Shown: in pieces, positions 27,005 to 34,992 of the stretch
How positions within the stretch are numbered: the stretch's first letter is position 1
How the letters are laid out: every line of letters starts with the position of its first letter
NCBI RefSeq assembly: GCF_024609245.1
Contig: NZ_JANJYH010000004.1
Coordinates: forward strand, 353,248 to 417,247
Direction of reading: 5' to 3'
Length of the DNA stretch: 64,000 bases
Source: Haloarchaeobius sp. FL176
GTDB lineage: Archaea > Halobacteriota > Halobacteria > Halobacteriales > Natrialbaceae
Notes under the pieces: generated by a model
The model's input: only the letters and a program-made list of their open reading frames with translations
Databases searched by the model: none
What the model was told of the DNA's origin: nothing
Position numbers and translations under genes: made by a program

Positions 27005-27403
27005 TCAGACGAACACCACCTGCTTGTCGCTGGCCTTCGTCAGGAAGCCGGAGACGCCGAGCTCTCCGTCGAAGATGTCGACGTAGTCGTCGAGCTCGCG
27101 GCCCCACATCTCCATGGCCATCGTGCAGGCGTAGAGGTTCATCGGGCCCATCTCCTTGGCGTCACGGAACTGCTCCGTGAACAGGGGCACCTCCGTCTCC
27201 TCGCTCGTCAGCATCGCCTCGCCGAGCGGTCCCGTCGCGAAGTCCCGCGTCTCGACGACCTCGTGTTCGAACGGACGGAGCCCGTTCATCGTCACGAACA
27301 CGTCGACCGGGATGTCCGAGGCTGCCGCGATGGAGCCGATGATGCTGGCGGCGGTGATCTTCTCGAATTCGTCCGTCGCGATGACGAGTGCGTAACCATT
27401 CAT
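27005..27403 (-). CDS. DsrE/DsrF-family sulfur-relay protein
   Basis: This 132-residue DsrE-fold protein (GYALVIATDEFEKITAASI, then LYACTMAMEMWG with C93 as the likely sulfur-binding cysteine) is the first gene of the operon. DsrE and TusA partners exchange persulfides in sulfur oxidisers. An inverted repeat overlaps its promoter (27438-27466). Confidence 0.88.
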   Translation of the reverse strand: MNGYALVIATDEFEKITAASIIGSIAAASDIPVDVFVTMNGLRPFEHEVVETRDFATGPLGEAMLTSEETEVPLFTEQFRDAKEMGPMNLYACTMAMEMWGRELDDYVDIFDGELGVSGFLTKASDKQVVFV

Positions 27404-27437
27404 GGGGCCTTCACAGCTGAACGTTCGTCACCGACCG

Positions 27438-27466
27438 GTATAGTCTTGTACTGCAATTCCAAGACT
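27438..27466 (-). promoter_or_regulatory. Promoter and operator candidate of the dsrE-tusA-sqr operon
   Basis: On the minus strand ACTATACC (27438-27445) is a TATA-like element 35-43 nt before dsrE. AGTCTTG (27442-27448) and CAAGACT (27460-27466) form a 7-bp inverted repeat across 11 nt that abuts this TATA box. A repressor bound there would block transcription. Confidence 0.5.
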
Positions 27467-27710
27467 GTGGGAAACAGCTTGCGCCACGTCTCCGGGGCCT
27501 GCTCGGAGCCTCAGTCCGCCGACAGCTGCTACCGTGTCCCAACTGGTCCGCGAGTACCACCGCCACCGCGAGCACGACGCTGTCGGCGAGCTGGCCCTGG
27601 AAGCCGACCTCGTCGCGGAAGTGCCCGTACCGCAGGAAACAGATGTCGAGGAAAGCGCACGCGAAGGTGGCGTCGCCAGTTTATACGGGGCTTACGACTC
27701 CCCGAGAGAA
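27467..27710. other. Intergenic stretch between the sulfur operon and radA
   Basis: Both strands are open over much of this region, but neither frame has a convincing start and stop of its own. A TATA-like sequence (CAGTTTATACGG, about 27679-27690) lies near the radA end. I see no recognisable product. Confidence 0.3.
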
Positions 27711-27726
27711 AAACCGGATTCGGTTT
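27711..27726 (-). terminator. Terminator hairpin after radA
   Basis: AAACCG-4 nt-CGGTTT begins 9 nt beyond the radA stop codon. On the transcript strand it runs into a T-rich tail, as expected for archaeal termination. Confidence 0.6.
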
Positions 27727-27734
27727 CGATGCCG

Positions 27735-28766
27735 TTACTCGGGCCGCAGCCCGCCGTCCTGCACGCGCATGACGGCCTCGCCGTCGGCGAGGTTCGGCGC
27801 GTCCACGAGGCGGACGATGCGCTTGTCGCCCTTGGACTTGCGGAGGTACATCCGGAAGGTGGACTTGTGGCCGAGGATGTTACCACCGATGGGCTGGGTC
27901 GGGTCGCCGAAGAACGAGTCGGGGTTCGACGCGACCTGGTTGGTGACGAGGACGGCGCAGTTGTACAGATTGCCGACCTTGTCGAGGTCGTGGAGGTGCT
28001 TGTTGAGCTTCTGTTGCCGGTTGGCGAGTTCGCCACGACCGACGTACTCGGCGCGGAAGTGTGCGGTGAGCGAGTCGACACAGACCAGACGGACTGGCCA
28101 CTCGCTGTCCTCGTGTTCGCCGGCCAGTTCCTGTGCCTTCTCGGCGAGCAGCATCTGGTGGTTCGAGTTGAACGCCTTCGCGACGTGGGTCTTGTCGAGG
28201 AAGTCGTCGACGAGCTCTTCCATCGTCTCGTCGTCGTCGGGCGAGCCCTCGATGCCGCGGTCCTCCAGCGTGGCCTCGATGGCTTCCTCGGGGAGCCCGC
28301 GGACCATGTCGTCGATGCGCTCGGGGCGGAACGTGTCCTCGGAGTCGATGAAGATGACGGAGCCGTGCAAGCCGCCGACTTCCTTCGGGAGCTGGACGTT
28401 CACCGAGAGCTGGTGTGTGACCTGGGACTTGCCGGCCCCGAACTCGCCGTACACTTCGGTGATAGACTGCGTCTCGACGCCGCCGCCGAGGAGCTCGTCT
28501 ACCTCGTCGATCTGCCAGCTGAGCTTGCCGATCTCGTTGCGTCGTTCGAGCACCTGCGAGCCGGTCTCGAAGCCGCCGATGTCAGCCTCCTCACGGGCTG
28601 CCTGGACGATGTCGGCCGCGCTGGACTCGCCAACGTCGGCCGTGTTCGAGAGCTCGGAGGGGGAGGCGACTGCGATACCCTGGAAGGAGTCGAAGCCTGC
28701 GTCGCGGAGCTTGTCTGCCGTTGCCGGTCCCACGCCGGGGAGTTTCTCGAGGTCTACGTCTGCCAT
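27735..28766 (-). CDS. radA: DNA repair and recombination protein RadA
   Basis: RadA is the archaeal Rad51/RecA recombinase that forms filaments on single-stranded DNA. The 343-residue protein has an N-terminal helix-hairpin-helix ([20 protein letters not shown]), the polymerisation region near 60-75, Walker A GEFGAGKS at 107-114, Walker B near [17 protein letters not shown], and an L2 loop region reading [20 protein letters not shown]. No intein interrupts it. A TATA box lies 24-31 nt upstream and a terminator hairpin follows. Confidence 0.98.
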   Translation of the reverse strand: MADVDLEKLPGVGPATADKLRDAGFDSFQGIAVASPSELSNTADVGESSAADIVQAAREEADIGGFETGSQVLERRNEIGKLSWQIDEVDELLGGGVETQSITEVYGEFGAGKSQVTHQLSVNVQLPKEVGGLHGSVIFIDSEDTFRPERIDDMVRGLPEEAIEATLEDRGIEGSPDDDETMEELVDDFLDKTHVAKAFNSNHQMLLAEKAQELAGEHEDSEWPVRLVCVDSLTAHFRAEYVGRGELANRQQKLNKHLHDLDKVGNLYNCAVLVTNQVASNPDSFFGDPTQPIGGNILGHKSTFRMYLRKSKGDKRIVRLVDAPNLADGEAVMRVQDGGLRPE

Positions 28767-28789
28767 ACCAGTCCGTGAGTCCCGATAGG

Positions 28790-28797
28790 GTATAAAG
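28790..28797 (-). promoter_or_regulatory. TATA box of radA
   Basis: CTTTATAC on the minus strand, 24-31 nt before the radA ATG. Just beyond it CCCC(28798-28801)/GGGG(28809-28812) forms a short hairpin that may end the upstream permease transcript. Confidence 0.6.
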
Positions 28798-28894
28798 CCC
28801 CGTAAACAGGGGAGTGAAAGTGAAAGTAGAACGTGGCGGTGGGGTTGACTCGTTGCCGGAGCGAGGGGTTAAACGGGAAGGGTCGGCGGGACGG

Positions 28895-29866
28895 TCAGCT
28901 GCGGCCGGCTCGCGGCCCGACGCGGGGGTCGACCAGCGCCAGCGCGAGGTCGCCGAGCAGGCGGACGGCGACGACGACGGCGAGGAGCAGTACCACCAGC
29001 GTCGCGGCGAGCGGGAAGTCGCCCTGGATGCTCGCCTGGTAGAACAGCCGGCCGAGCCCGTACGCCTCACTACTCGGTGGCGTCGGAGCCGGAACGACTG
29101 CCTCGACGACCACGACCGCGCCGACGAGGTACGCCGCATCGTCGGCGATCTGCCGCAGGTGCGCCAGCAGTGCGGCGGGGGCGAGGTGTCGCCAGAACAC
29201 GGTGCTGCGTGAGAGCCCCTTCGCGCGAGCGGCGTCGACGTGGCCGTCCCGCCGGGCCTCGCGCACGGCGCGCGACACGTCCCTGATACGGGTTCCGACC
29301 AGCGCGGACGCGACGACGACGGTGGTGAGCGCGAGCACCGGGCCCCGGGCTGGGGACTCACCCGGCCAGAGGACGGCCGCCGCGATCGCGGCGAGTACGA
29401 CGTTCGGTGCGCTTCGACCCAGGACCGAGCAGTTCTCGACGGCGGCCCCGAGCCGACCGTCGCGCAGGCCCGTGGCGAGCCCGATCGGCACCGCGACTGC
29501 GGTGACGAGACAGAGCGCACCGACGGCGACCAGCGCGGTGTTCGGGAGGGCGTCGAGGACGAGCGGGCCGGCCGGCCCGCGGTCGAGCACCCACGCGTTG
29601 CCGAGGTCGAACGTGAGGAGCCGGTCGACGTAGGTCAGATATCCAGTGACCGGGTCGGCGTCGACGCCGAGCAGCCGGTGGTACCGCTGCGTACGGGCGG
29701 GGCCGAGGTCGACCGGGCCGACGATGACGTTCGGGACGGGGAGTGGTCCGAGCCGGATGGCCGCGAAGCAGACGGTCGCGGCGGTGAACAGGCCGAACCC
29801 GGCGACGGCGATGCGCGTGGCGAGGTAGCGCAACGGGTCGGTTGGGTGGAGGGCGTCGCGTTGCAT
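28895..29866 (-). CDS. ABC transporter permease, DppB-like (second of an orphan pair)
   Basis: This 323-residue inner-membrane permease of the peptide/nickel transporter type has about six hydrophobic helices. The coupling loop EARRDGHVDAARAKGLSRST contacts the ATPase, and the end LALVDPRVG is typical. Its N-terminus (GVDADPVTGYLTYVDRLLTF, DLGNAW) resembles DppB rather than DppC, yet it follows another DppB-like gene by 39 nt. No binding protein or ATPase gene is adjacent. Confidence 0.85.
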   Translation of the reverse strand: MQRDALHPTDPLRYLATRIAVAGFGLFTAATVCFAAIRLGPLPVPNVIVGPVDLGPARTQRYHRLLGVDADPVTGYLTYVDRLLTFDLGNAWVLDRGPAGPLVLDALPNTALVAVGALCLVTAVAVPIGLATGLRDGRLGAAVENCSVLGRSAPNVVLAAIAAAVLWPGESPARGPVLALTTVVVASALVGTRIRDVSRAVREARRDGHVDAARAKGLSRSTVFWRHLAPAALLAHLRQIADDAAYLVGAVVVVEAVVPAPTPPSSEAYGLGRLFYQASIQGDFPLAATLVVLLLAVVVAVRLLGDLALALVDPRVGPRAGRS

Positions 29867-29905
29867 CGTTCCCGAAACTCACAGGCAGCAGATAAGAATG
29901 TCGGG

Positions 29906-30991
29906 CTACTCGTACCCCACCCGCGGGTCGATGACGGTATAGAGGAAGTCCTGGAGGACGTTCATCGAGACGATGATGAGGATGAAGATGTACATCAGCG
30001 ACCCCACGAGGGGCATGTCGCCCTGCTTGGCGGCCTGCAGGAACAGGTAGCCGAGGCCGTTGATGGCGAAGATCTGCTCCATGATGACCGAGCCACCGAT
30101 GAGCAAGAACGCCTCGCTCAGGATGACGGGCACGAGGGGGATGAGCGCGTTGCGGAAGACGTGCTTCCAGACGATCTTCTGTCGGGAGAGCCCCTTCGCG
30201 CGGGCAGTCTCGACGTACTTCGAGTTGATCGTCTCCAGCACGGCCGTCCGCCCCAGGCGCATCTCGTTGCCCATCGACGCCGAGCCGAGGACGATAGCGG
30301 GCGGGAGCACCATCTTCACCGCGCGGACGAAGGTGTCCACGTCGAAGCTGAACAACGAGATGGTGGTCCCGCCGACGGTGAACAGGTCGGTGCCGTTCGG
30401 GTCGTAGAAGTCCAGTGGCGGTGGCGTCCCGATGTTGTTGCTCACGAGCCAGGTGTCCCACTGGAACTCGACGATGCCGAAGGTGAGTATCGAGGAGTAG
30501 TGGCCGGACTGGCTCAGCACGGAGAGGAAGATGACGCCGAGCCAGAAGTTCGGCATCGCGCGCCAGACGATACCGCTGAAGGAGGCGGCGTAGTCTCCCA
30601 TCGTGTTCGGGTTGAGCCCGGCGTAGAAGCCGAGCGGGATACCGATGAACAGCGGGAGCAGGATGGACCAGAAGCCCAGCCAGAGCGTCCGCGGGGCGTG
30701 ACCGACGACGAGCGACATCGCGGACGTGTTCTCCTGAATGACGTAGGAGTTCCCGAGGTCGAACGTCAGCAGGCCGACCATGTAGTCGATGTACTGCTGC
30801 CAGAGGGGTTCGTCCAGCCCGAGCTGTGCCTCGACCCGTGCGTACTGTGAGGGGGGCACGTCGTTCCCGAGGATGGCCGCGACCGGGTCGAGCGGCCCCA
30901 TCCGAATTATCATGAAAGTGATGGTAGTGCCGAACAGTACGACGGGGAGCATCAACAGCAGTCGTTTCGCGAAGTAGTTCCAGCGGCTCAT
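29906..30991 (-). CDS. ABC transporter permease, DppB family
   Basis: This 361-residue permease for oligopeptide-type import has the classic DppB opening (NYFAKRLLLMLPVVLFGTTI), LGLDEPLWQQYIDYMVGLLT, six helices, and the ATPase-contact loop YVETARAKGLSRQKIVWKH. A family-unlike insertion of about 70 residues lies in the middle (WDTWLVSNNIGTPPPLDFYD). I chose the ATG at 30991; a GTG at 31036 would add 15 polar residues. The missing substrate-binding protein and ATPases must be encoded elsewhere, if the system is active. Confidence 0.87.
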   Translation of the reverse strand: MSRWNYFAKRLLLMLPVVLFGTTITFMIIRMGPLDPVAAILGNDVPPSQYARVEAQLGLDEPLWQQYIDYMVGLLTFDLGNSYVIQENTSAMSLVVGHAPRTLWLGFWSILLPLFIGIPLGFYAGLNPNTMGDYAASFSGIVWRAMPNFWLGVIFLSVLSQSGHYSSILTFGIVEFQWDTWLVSNNIGTPPPLDFYDPNGTDLFTVGGTTISLFSFDVDTFVRAVKMVLPPAIVLGSASMGNEMRLGRTAVLETINSKYVETARAKGLSRQKIVWKHVFRNALIPLVPVILSEAFLLIGGSVIMEQIFAINGLGYLFLQAAKQGDMPLVGSLMYIFILIIVSMNVLQDFLYTVIDPRVGYE

Positions 30992-31093
30992 GGTGGTCTC
31001 GTGCGCCGTCTCGCGGCGCGTGTCACTAGCACTCACGAGAAACTACCACTTCAACAGAGTGATTGGTCAAACGGGCGCTTTGGTCACGACTGG

Positions 31094-31285
31094 CTACCCG
31101 TTCGAGACGCTGCCGAGTGCCCGTGCCGTCGAGACCGACCCGGGAACGACCATGAGGAGCATCGGGAGCACGTCGAGGAGTTCCGCGTTCGGGTGCGCGA
31201 GGTACGTCCGGACACCGTACGCGACCGCGGCGAAGCAGACCAGAGCTGCAATCGCGTAGAGTGAGCGCTCGGAGTCAGTCACCAC
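31094..31285 (-). CDS. Small two-helix membrane protein
   Basis: This 63-residue protein has two hydrophobic segments (YAIAALVCFAAVAYGV and DVLPMLLMVVPGSV). There is no ATG; consecutive GTG codons at 31285 and 31282 are the only good starts. A TATA-like GATATAT lies about 20 nt farther upstream. No family is recognised. It lies between the permease pair and pspAB, all on the minus strand. Confidence 0.6.
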   Translation of the reverse strand: MVTDSERSLYAIAALVCFAAVAYGVRTYLAHPNAELLDVLPMLLMVVPGSVSTARALGSVSNG

Positions 31286-31345
31286 TCGTTTCTGTCGGAT
31301 ATATCTCGCAAAAATACCGCGGAACGCGGCGACCGGCGCAGTCGG

Positions 31346-31951
31346 TCACTCCCAGGGATGCGTCCCGCGACTGCTCGGCCACAGCGGGTACCAGTACTGC
31401 TTGTCGTTCTCGATGTCGAGCTCGCCGTCGAGGTTGCTCTCCAATTTGAACTCGAGGGCGTCGTCGCGCTCCTGGCCGCCGCGAGGGACGAACGGGTAGT
31501 ACGCGCCGCGGCGGAACGAGTAGATCCAGTACGCGTTGCGGTCGCCGTTCGAGAAGCCGAAGACGGCGGCGAGCAGCCGGGAGCCGTAGTCGCGCTCGAT
31601 GAAGGTGTCGGCGGCGAAGTGGAGGCTGGTGACGAGGTCCTCGGGGTCGTCGTCGTGGAGGACGACCCAGTGGTAGCCGTGGCTGTCCTCGCGCAGGTCG
31701 AAGTCGGTGCCGGTCTCCTGGGAGCCGGCCGCGAGGATGTCCTCGACCTCGCGGACGGTGTCGGCGAAGTCCGTGCTGTCGACGCCGGAGAAACAGAGTG
31801 CGGCGTCGCCAGTCGACCCGTAGTCGATTTCGGTGGCCATCGTGATGTACGCCGTGCTCATCCCGAACAGGTCCTCGGGGTCGGCGTCGCGGGCGGCGTC
31901 GGCCTCGGCGCGGGTACCGAGCATCTCGCGGATAGAATCGAACAGCCCCAT
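31346..31951 (-). CDS. pspAB: PspA-associated protein PspAB
   Basis: This protein of about 201 residues matches PspAB. It starts MGLFDSIREMLG, contains FSGVDSTDFADTVREVEDIL, and ends with the strongly conserved FRRGAYYPFVPRGGQERDDA and YWYPLWPSS. PspAB accompanies PspA or HtpX in membrane-stress responses in archaea and actinobacteria; its activity is unknown. The htpX gene lies two genes upstream on the same strand. An ATG two codons earlier (31957) is an alternative start. Confidence 0.88.
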   Translation of the reverse strand: MGLFDSIREMLGTRAEADAARDADPEDLFGMSTAYITMATEIDYGSTGDAALCFSGVDSTDFADTVREVEDILAAGSQETGTDFDLREDSHGYHWVVLHDDDPEDLVTSLHFAADTFIERDYGSRLLAAVFGFSNGDRNAYWIYSFRRGAYYPFVPRGGQERDDALEFKLESNLDGELDIENDKQYWYPLWPSSRGTHPWE

Positions 31952-31986
31952 ACCCATCGGGATGGCCGGGACCGCCTTAGGCCTCC

Positions 31987-32433
31987 CTATCGCGGCGTCC
32001 CGTCGTCGCGAACGCTCACGTCCCAGATGGTCCGGCCGCCGATGAGCACCGCGAGGACGCCGACGAGTGCGACGAACGGCGAGACGACGGTGTCGACGCG
32101 GTCGAACAGGCCCTGGGTGGGGAACACCTGGACGCGGTACACCTGACCGTCGAGCCGGACGTAGTCCGCCTCGATGAGCGGGACGACGGCGGCGCTGTCG
32201 GCCCCGCGCCAGCGCGTCGCCCGGTCGCGGTCGGCGGCCTCGCGGAGGGTCTCGTGGGCGGGTCCGGCGAGGCTCGATGCGTTCGTCACGCGGTCCCCGG
32301 AGACGGTGTTCTCGGCGGGCGTCGCGGCCACCTCGACGGTCGTGTCGCCCGGGTTCAGGCCGAGGTAGACCGGGTGGGCCGCGACGAGGAGGCCGACGAC
32401 GAGCAGTATCGCCCCGGCGCGGACCCGGTCCAT
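31987..32433 (-). CDS. Haloarchaeal membrane protein of unknown function
   Basis: This 148-residue protein has an N-terminal helix (AGAILLVVGLLVAAHPVYLG), an extracellular domain of about 80 residues, and a second helix (FVALVGVLAVLIGGRTIWDV). It starts 4 nt after the htpX stop, so it is co-transcribed with the protease, and pspAB follows. The context suggests a membrane-quality role, but nothing in the sequence proves it. Confidence 0.8.
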   Translation of the reverse strand: MDRVRAGAILLVVGLLVAAHPVYLGLNPGDTTVEVAATPAENTVSGDRVTNASSLAGPAHETLREAADRDRATRWRGADSAAVVPLIEADYVRLDGQVYRVQVFPTQGLFDRVDTVVSPFVALVGVLAVLIGGRTIWDVSVRDDGTPR

Positions 32434-32437
32434 CGGT

Positions 32438-33316
32438 TCAGGCCGCCTCCATCTCGCGCTCGAGCTGCTGGAGCCGGTCGATGCGGCGCTCCATCGAGGG
32501 GTGCGTGCTGAACAGGCGGGTGATGGTGCCCCCGCTGACCGGGAAGATGAAGAACGCGTTCATCTCGGCCTGCTCGCGCATGTCCTCCTTCGGGGCTCGG
32601 TCCATCCCGCCGGAGATGCTGGCGAGCGCGGACGCCAGCGCCGCGGGCTTGCCGGTGATGACCGCTGCGCCGCGGTCGGCGGCGAACTCCCGGTACCGCG
32701 AGAGCGCCCGGATGAGCAGGTAGGAGATGGCCCAGACGACCAGCGAGACGGCGATGGCGACGAACACGCCGCCGTTGTTCCGGTCCCGCCCGCCGCCGCC
32801 GAACCAGAAGCCGAAGCGGAACACGAGGAAGGCGATTGTCGAGAGGAACGACGCGATGGTCATGACCATCACGTCGCGGTTCTTCACGTGGGCGAGCTCG
32901 TGTGCGATGACGCCTTCGAGTTCCTCATCGTCCAGCGTCTGCATCAGGCCGGTCGTCACGGCGACGGCCGAGTGCTTCTGCGAGCGCCCGGTCGCGAACG
33001 CGTTGGGCACCCGCGAGTCGACGACGGCGACCTTCGGAACGGGGACGTTGGCCTGCTGGGAGAGCCGACGGACCATCCCGTGGAGTTCGGGGTACTCGTC
33101 CTCGCTCACCTCTTTCGCGCCCATGCTCCACAGCGTGAGCTTGTCGCTGAAGAACCACTGCGCGCCGGAGAACAGCGCGAAGACCATGATGATGCCGGTG
33201 AAGCCGAACCCGAGGTACACCGACAGCGCCCCTATGAAGGCGAGATACACCGCTGTCAACAGGAACATTGTGACGAACATGCGGAGCCGGAGCCCCCAGT
33301 CCGCTTTCCATTGCAT
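32438..33316 (-). CDS. htpX: HtpX-type M48 membrane metalloprotease
   Basis: This 292-residue zinc protease degrades damaged membrane proteins. It has two N-terminal helices, the zinc motif HELAH at 139-143 (VIAHELAHVKNRDVM), two more helices, and the third ligand E210 in REFAADRGA. The family tail FSTHPSMERRIDRLQ is present. A TATA-like CGAACTTTAG lies 25-34 nt upstream (33341-33350). It is first in a htpX-unknown-pspAB unit. Confidence 0.95.
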   Translation of the reverse strand: MQWKADWGLRLRMFVTMFLLTAVYLAFIGALSVYLGFGFTGIIMVFALFSGAQWFFSDKLTLWSMGAKEVSEDEYPELHGMVRRLSQQANVPVPKVAVVDSRVPNAFATGRSQKHSAVAVTTGLMQTLDDEELEGVIAHELAHVKNRDVMVMTIASFLSTIAFLVFRFGFWFGGGGRDRNNGGVFVAIAVSLVVWAISYLLIRALSRYREFAADRGAAVITGKPAALASALASISGGMDRAPKEDMREQAEMNAFFIFPVSGGTITRLFSTHPSMERRIDRLQQLEREMEAA

Positions 33317-33362
33317 ATTCGCGAGAAGGAGTCGAGCGGTCTAAAGTTCGTCGCCGTCGAGC

Positions 33363-33737
33363 TCACCCCAACGACGACACGCCGACGAGCGCGAGGGCCG
33401 AGAACAGCCCGACGCCGAGACAGAGCGCGCCGAGGCGAAACCGTCGCGGCAGGCCCGTCGTGCTGGTCCGGAACGTCGAGGGGTCGGTGACGTCGAACCC
33501 CCCCTGCACGCCCGCTTCGATGGTCTCGGTGCCGCTGTTGTTCGTCGCGAACGACAGCGAGCCGACGGCGATGCCGACGACCGCCGAGGCGAGCGCGACG
33601 TTCGGCAGCATCGCGGCGACGTCGCCGCCGTTGGTCGAGACGACGGCGGCCGTCCCACCGAGCAGGAGGGCGGTGCAGAGTGCGCCACCGACGAGCGTGT
33701 ACCTGACGAACAGCGGGACGAGTCGTTTCAGGCCCAT
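33363..33737 (-). CDS. Four-helix membrane protein of unknown function
   Basis: This 124-residue hydrophobic protein has helices near residues 12-33, 44-65 and 100-122 and a short polar loop (VQGGFDVTDPSTFRTSTTGL). No family is recognised. It ends 46 nt before htpX on the same strand but has its own TATA box, paired with the divergent NMD3 promoter. Confidence 0.75.
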   Translation of the reverse strand: MGLKRLVPLFVRYTLVGGALCTALLLGGTAAVVSTNGGDVAAMLPNVALASAVVGIAVGSLSFATNNSGTETIEAGVQGGFDVTDPSTFRTSTTGLPRRFRLGALCLGVGLFSALALVGVSSLG

Positions 33738-33760
33738 GTGCCGGAGTAGCCCGTCTCCTG

Positions 33761-33830
33761 ATATAAACTTTCCCTGACTAATCTGCGCGGTGTCATTTCT
33801 CCGTCGGTCGCGGAATCCTGCGCTTTATAC
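33761..33830. promoter_or_regulatory. Divergent TATA boxes (33737 gene and nmd3)
   Basis: GTTTATAT on the minus strand (33761-33768) is 24-31 nt before the membrane-protein gene. CTTTATAC on the plus strand (33823-33830) is 25-32 nt before nmd3. Both spacings suit leaderless transcripts. Confidence 0.65.
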
Positions 33831-33854
33831 GGCAGAACGGCCTACGAACCGGCC

Positions 33855-34988
33855 ATGACCGACCAGCGCTCGTTCTGCCCCCGTTGTGGGGAGGCGATGT
33901 CCGACGCGGCCGCCAGCGACCCGCTGGGCAAGTCCGACGTGGGCGTCTGCGACGACTGCTACTTCGACCAGTTCGAACTCGTCGACGCGCCCGAACGCAT
34001 CGAGGTTCGCGTCTGTGCCACCTGCGGGGCCGTCTTCCGGGGCCGTCGCTGGGTCGACGTGGGCGCGGAGGACTACACGGACGTGGCGATAGAGGAGGTG
34101 TCCGAGGCGCTCGCGGTCCACGTCGACGCCGAGGACGTCTCGTGGCAGGTCCAGCCGGAGCAGGTCGACCAGAACAACATCCGGATGCACTGCCTGTTCT
34201 CGGGCGTCGTCCGCGGCCAGCACCGGGAATCGGAGGTCACGATACCGGTGCGCATCGCCCGCCAGACCTGCACCCGGTGTGGGCGCATCGCGGGCGACTA
34301 CTACGCCTCCATCGTCCAGGTCCGGGCGCTCGACCGCACCCCCGACAGCGAGGAGATCGAGCGCGCCAAGGAGATATCGAACATGGTCGTCGACCGGATG
34401 GAGGCGACGGGCGACCGGAACGCGTTCGTCACCGAGATGGGCGAGACCGACGACGGGCTCGACGTGAAGGTCTCGACGAACAACATCGGCAAGCAGATCG
34501 CCGCGAAGGTCGTCGAGGAGTTCGGCGGGGCGTGGACCGACCACGAGACGCTCGTTACCGAGGACGAGGACGGCAACGAGGTGTACCGGGTCACCTACGC
34601 CGTGCGGCTGCCGCCGTACCGCCCCGGGGACGTCATCGAACTCGACGACGAGGACGACGACGACGGCCCGATACTCGTCAGCAGCGCCCGTGGCAACCTG
34701 AAGGGGGTGCGCGTGACGACCGGCGAGCGCTACGAGGCCAGCTACGAGGAGGGGGACGCCCCGGACGCCAGGAAGCTCGGCACCGTCGAGGACGGCGTCG
34801 AGACCTCGCTCGTCGCCGTCGAGGACGAGCACTCGGTGCAGGTGCTCGACCCCGAGACGTATCAGGCCAAGACCATCGCCCGCCCGGACTACTTCGAGGG
34901 CGACGGCGACACGGTTCGGGTGCTGAAGAGCCGTGCCGGCCTGCACGTCCTCCCGCCCGAGGAGGACGACGAGGACGACTGGTGGTGA
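33855..34988 (+). CDS. nmd3: NMD3-family ribosome biogenesis protein
   Basis: This 377-residue archaeal homologue of NMD3, the eukaryotic 60S export adaptor, probably acts in large-subunit maturation. The N-terminal zinc domain has paired CxxC motifs (CPRCGEA, CDDCYF, CATCGAVFRG and CTRCGRIAG). A central domain of mixed helices and strands follows, then a C-terminal beta-rich part with the acidic end EEDDEDDWW. The Taw2-like gene follows after 4 nt. Confidence 0.9.
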   Translation: MTDQRSFCPRCGEAMSDAAASDPLGKSDVGVCDDCYFDQFELVDAPERIEVRVCATCGAVFRGRRWVDVGAEDYTDVAIEEVSEALAVHVDAEDVSWQVQPEQVDQNNIRMHCLFSGVVRGQHRESEVTIPVRIARQTCTRCGRIAGDYYASIVQVRALDRTPDSEEIERAKEISNMVVDRMEATGDRNAFVTEMGETDDGLDVKVSTNNIGKQIAAKVVEEFGGAWTDHETLVTEDEDGNEVYRVTYAVRLPPYRPGDVIELDDEDDDDGPILVSSARGNLKGVRVTTGERYEASYEEGDAPDARKLGTVEDGVETSLVAVEDEHSVQVLDPETYQAKTIARPDYFEGDGDTVRVLKSRAGLHVLPPEEDDEDDWW

Positions 34989-34992
34989 CGCG

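Noticed and set aside
27534..28778. Plus-strand frame covering the radA upstream gap and all of radA
   Set aside because: It has no own stop before radA and would be antisense to a highly conserved gene. Only the first 60 codons look protein-like, and they could equally be the reverse of a minus-strand remnant.
31987..33737. Idea that all small membrane proteins here form one new stress system
   Set aside because: Only HtpX and PspAB have known linkage. The 33363-33737 gene has its own promoter, and the others share orientation but no common sequence feature.
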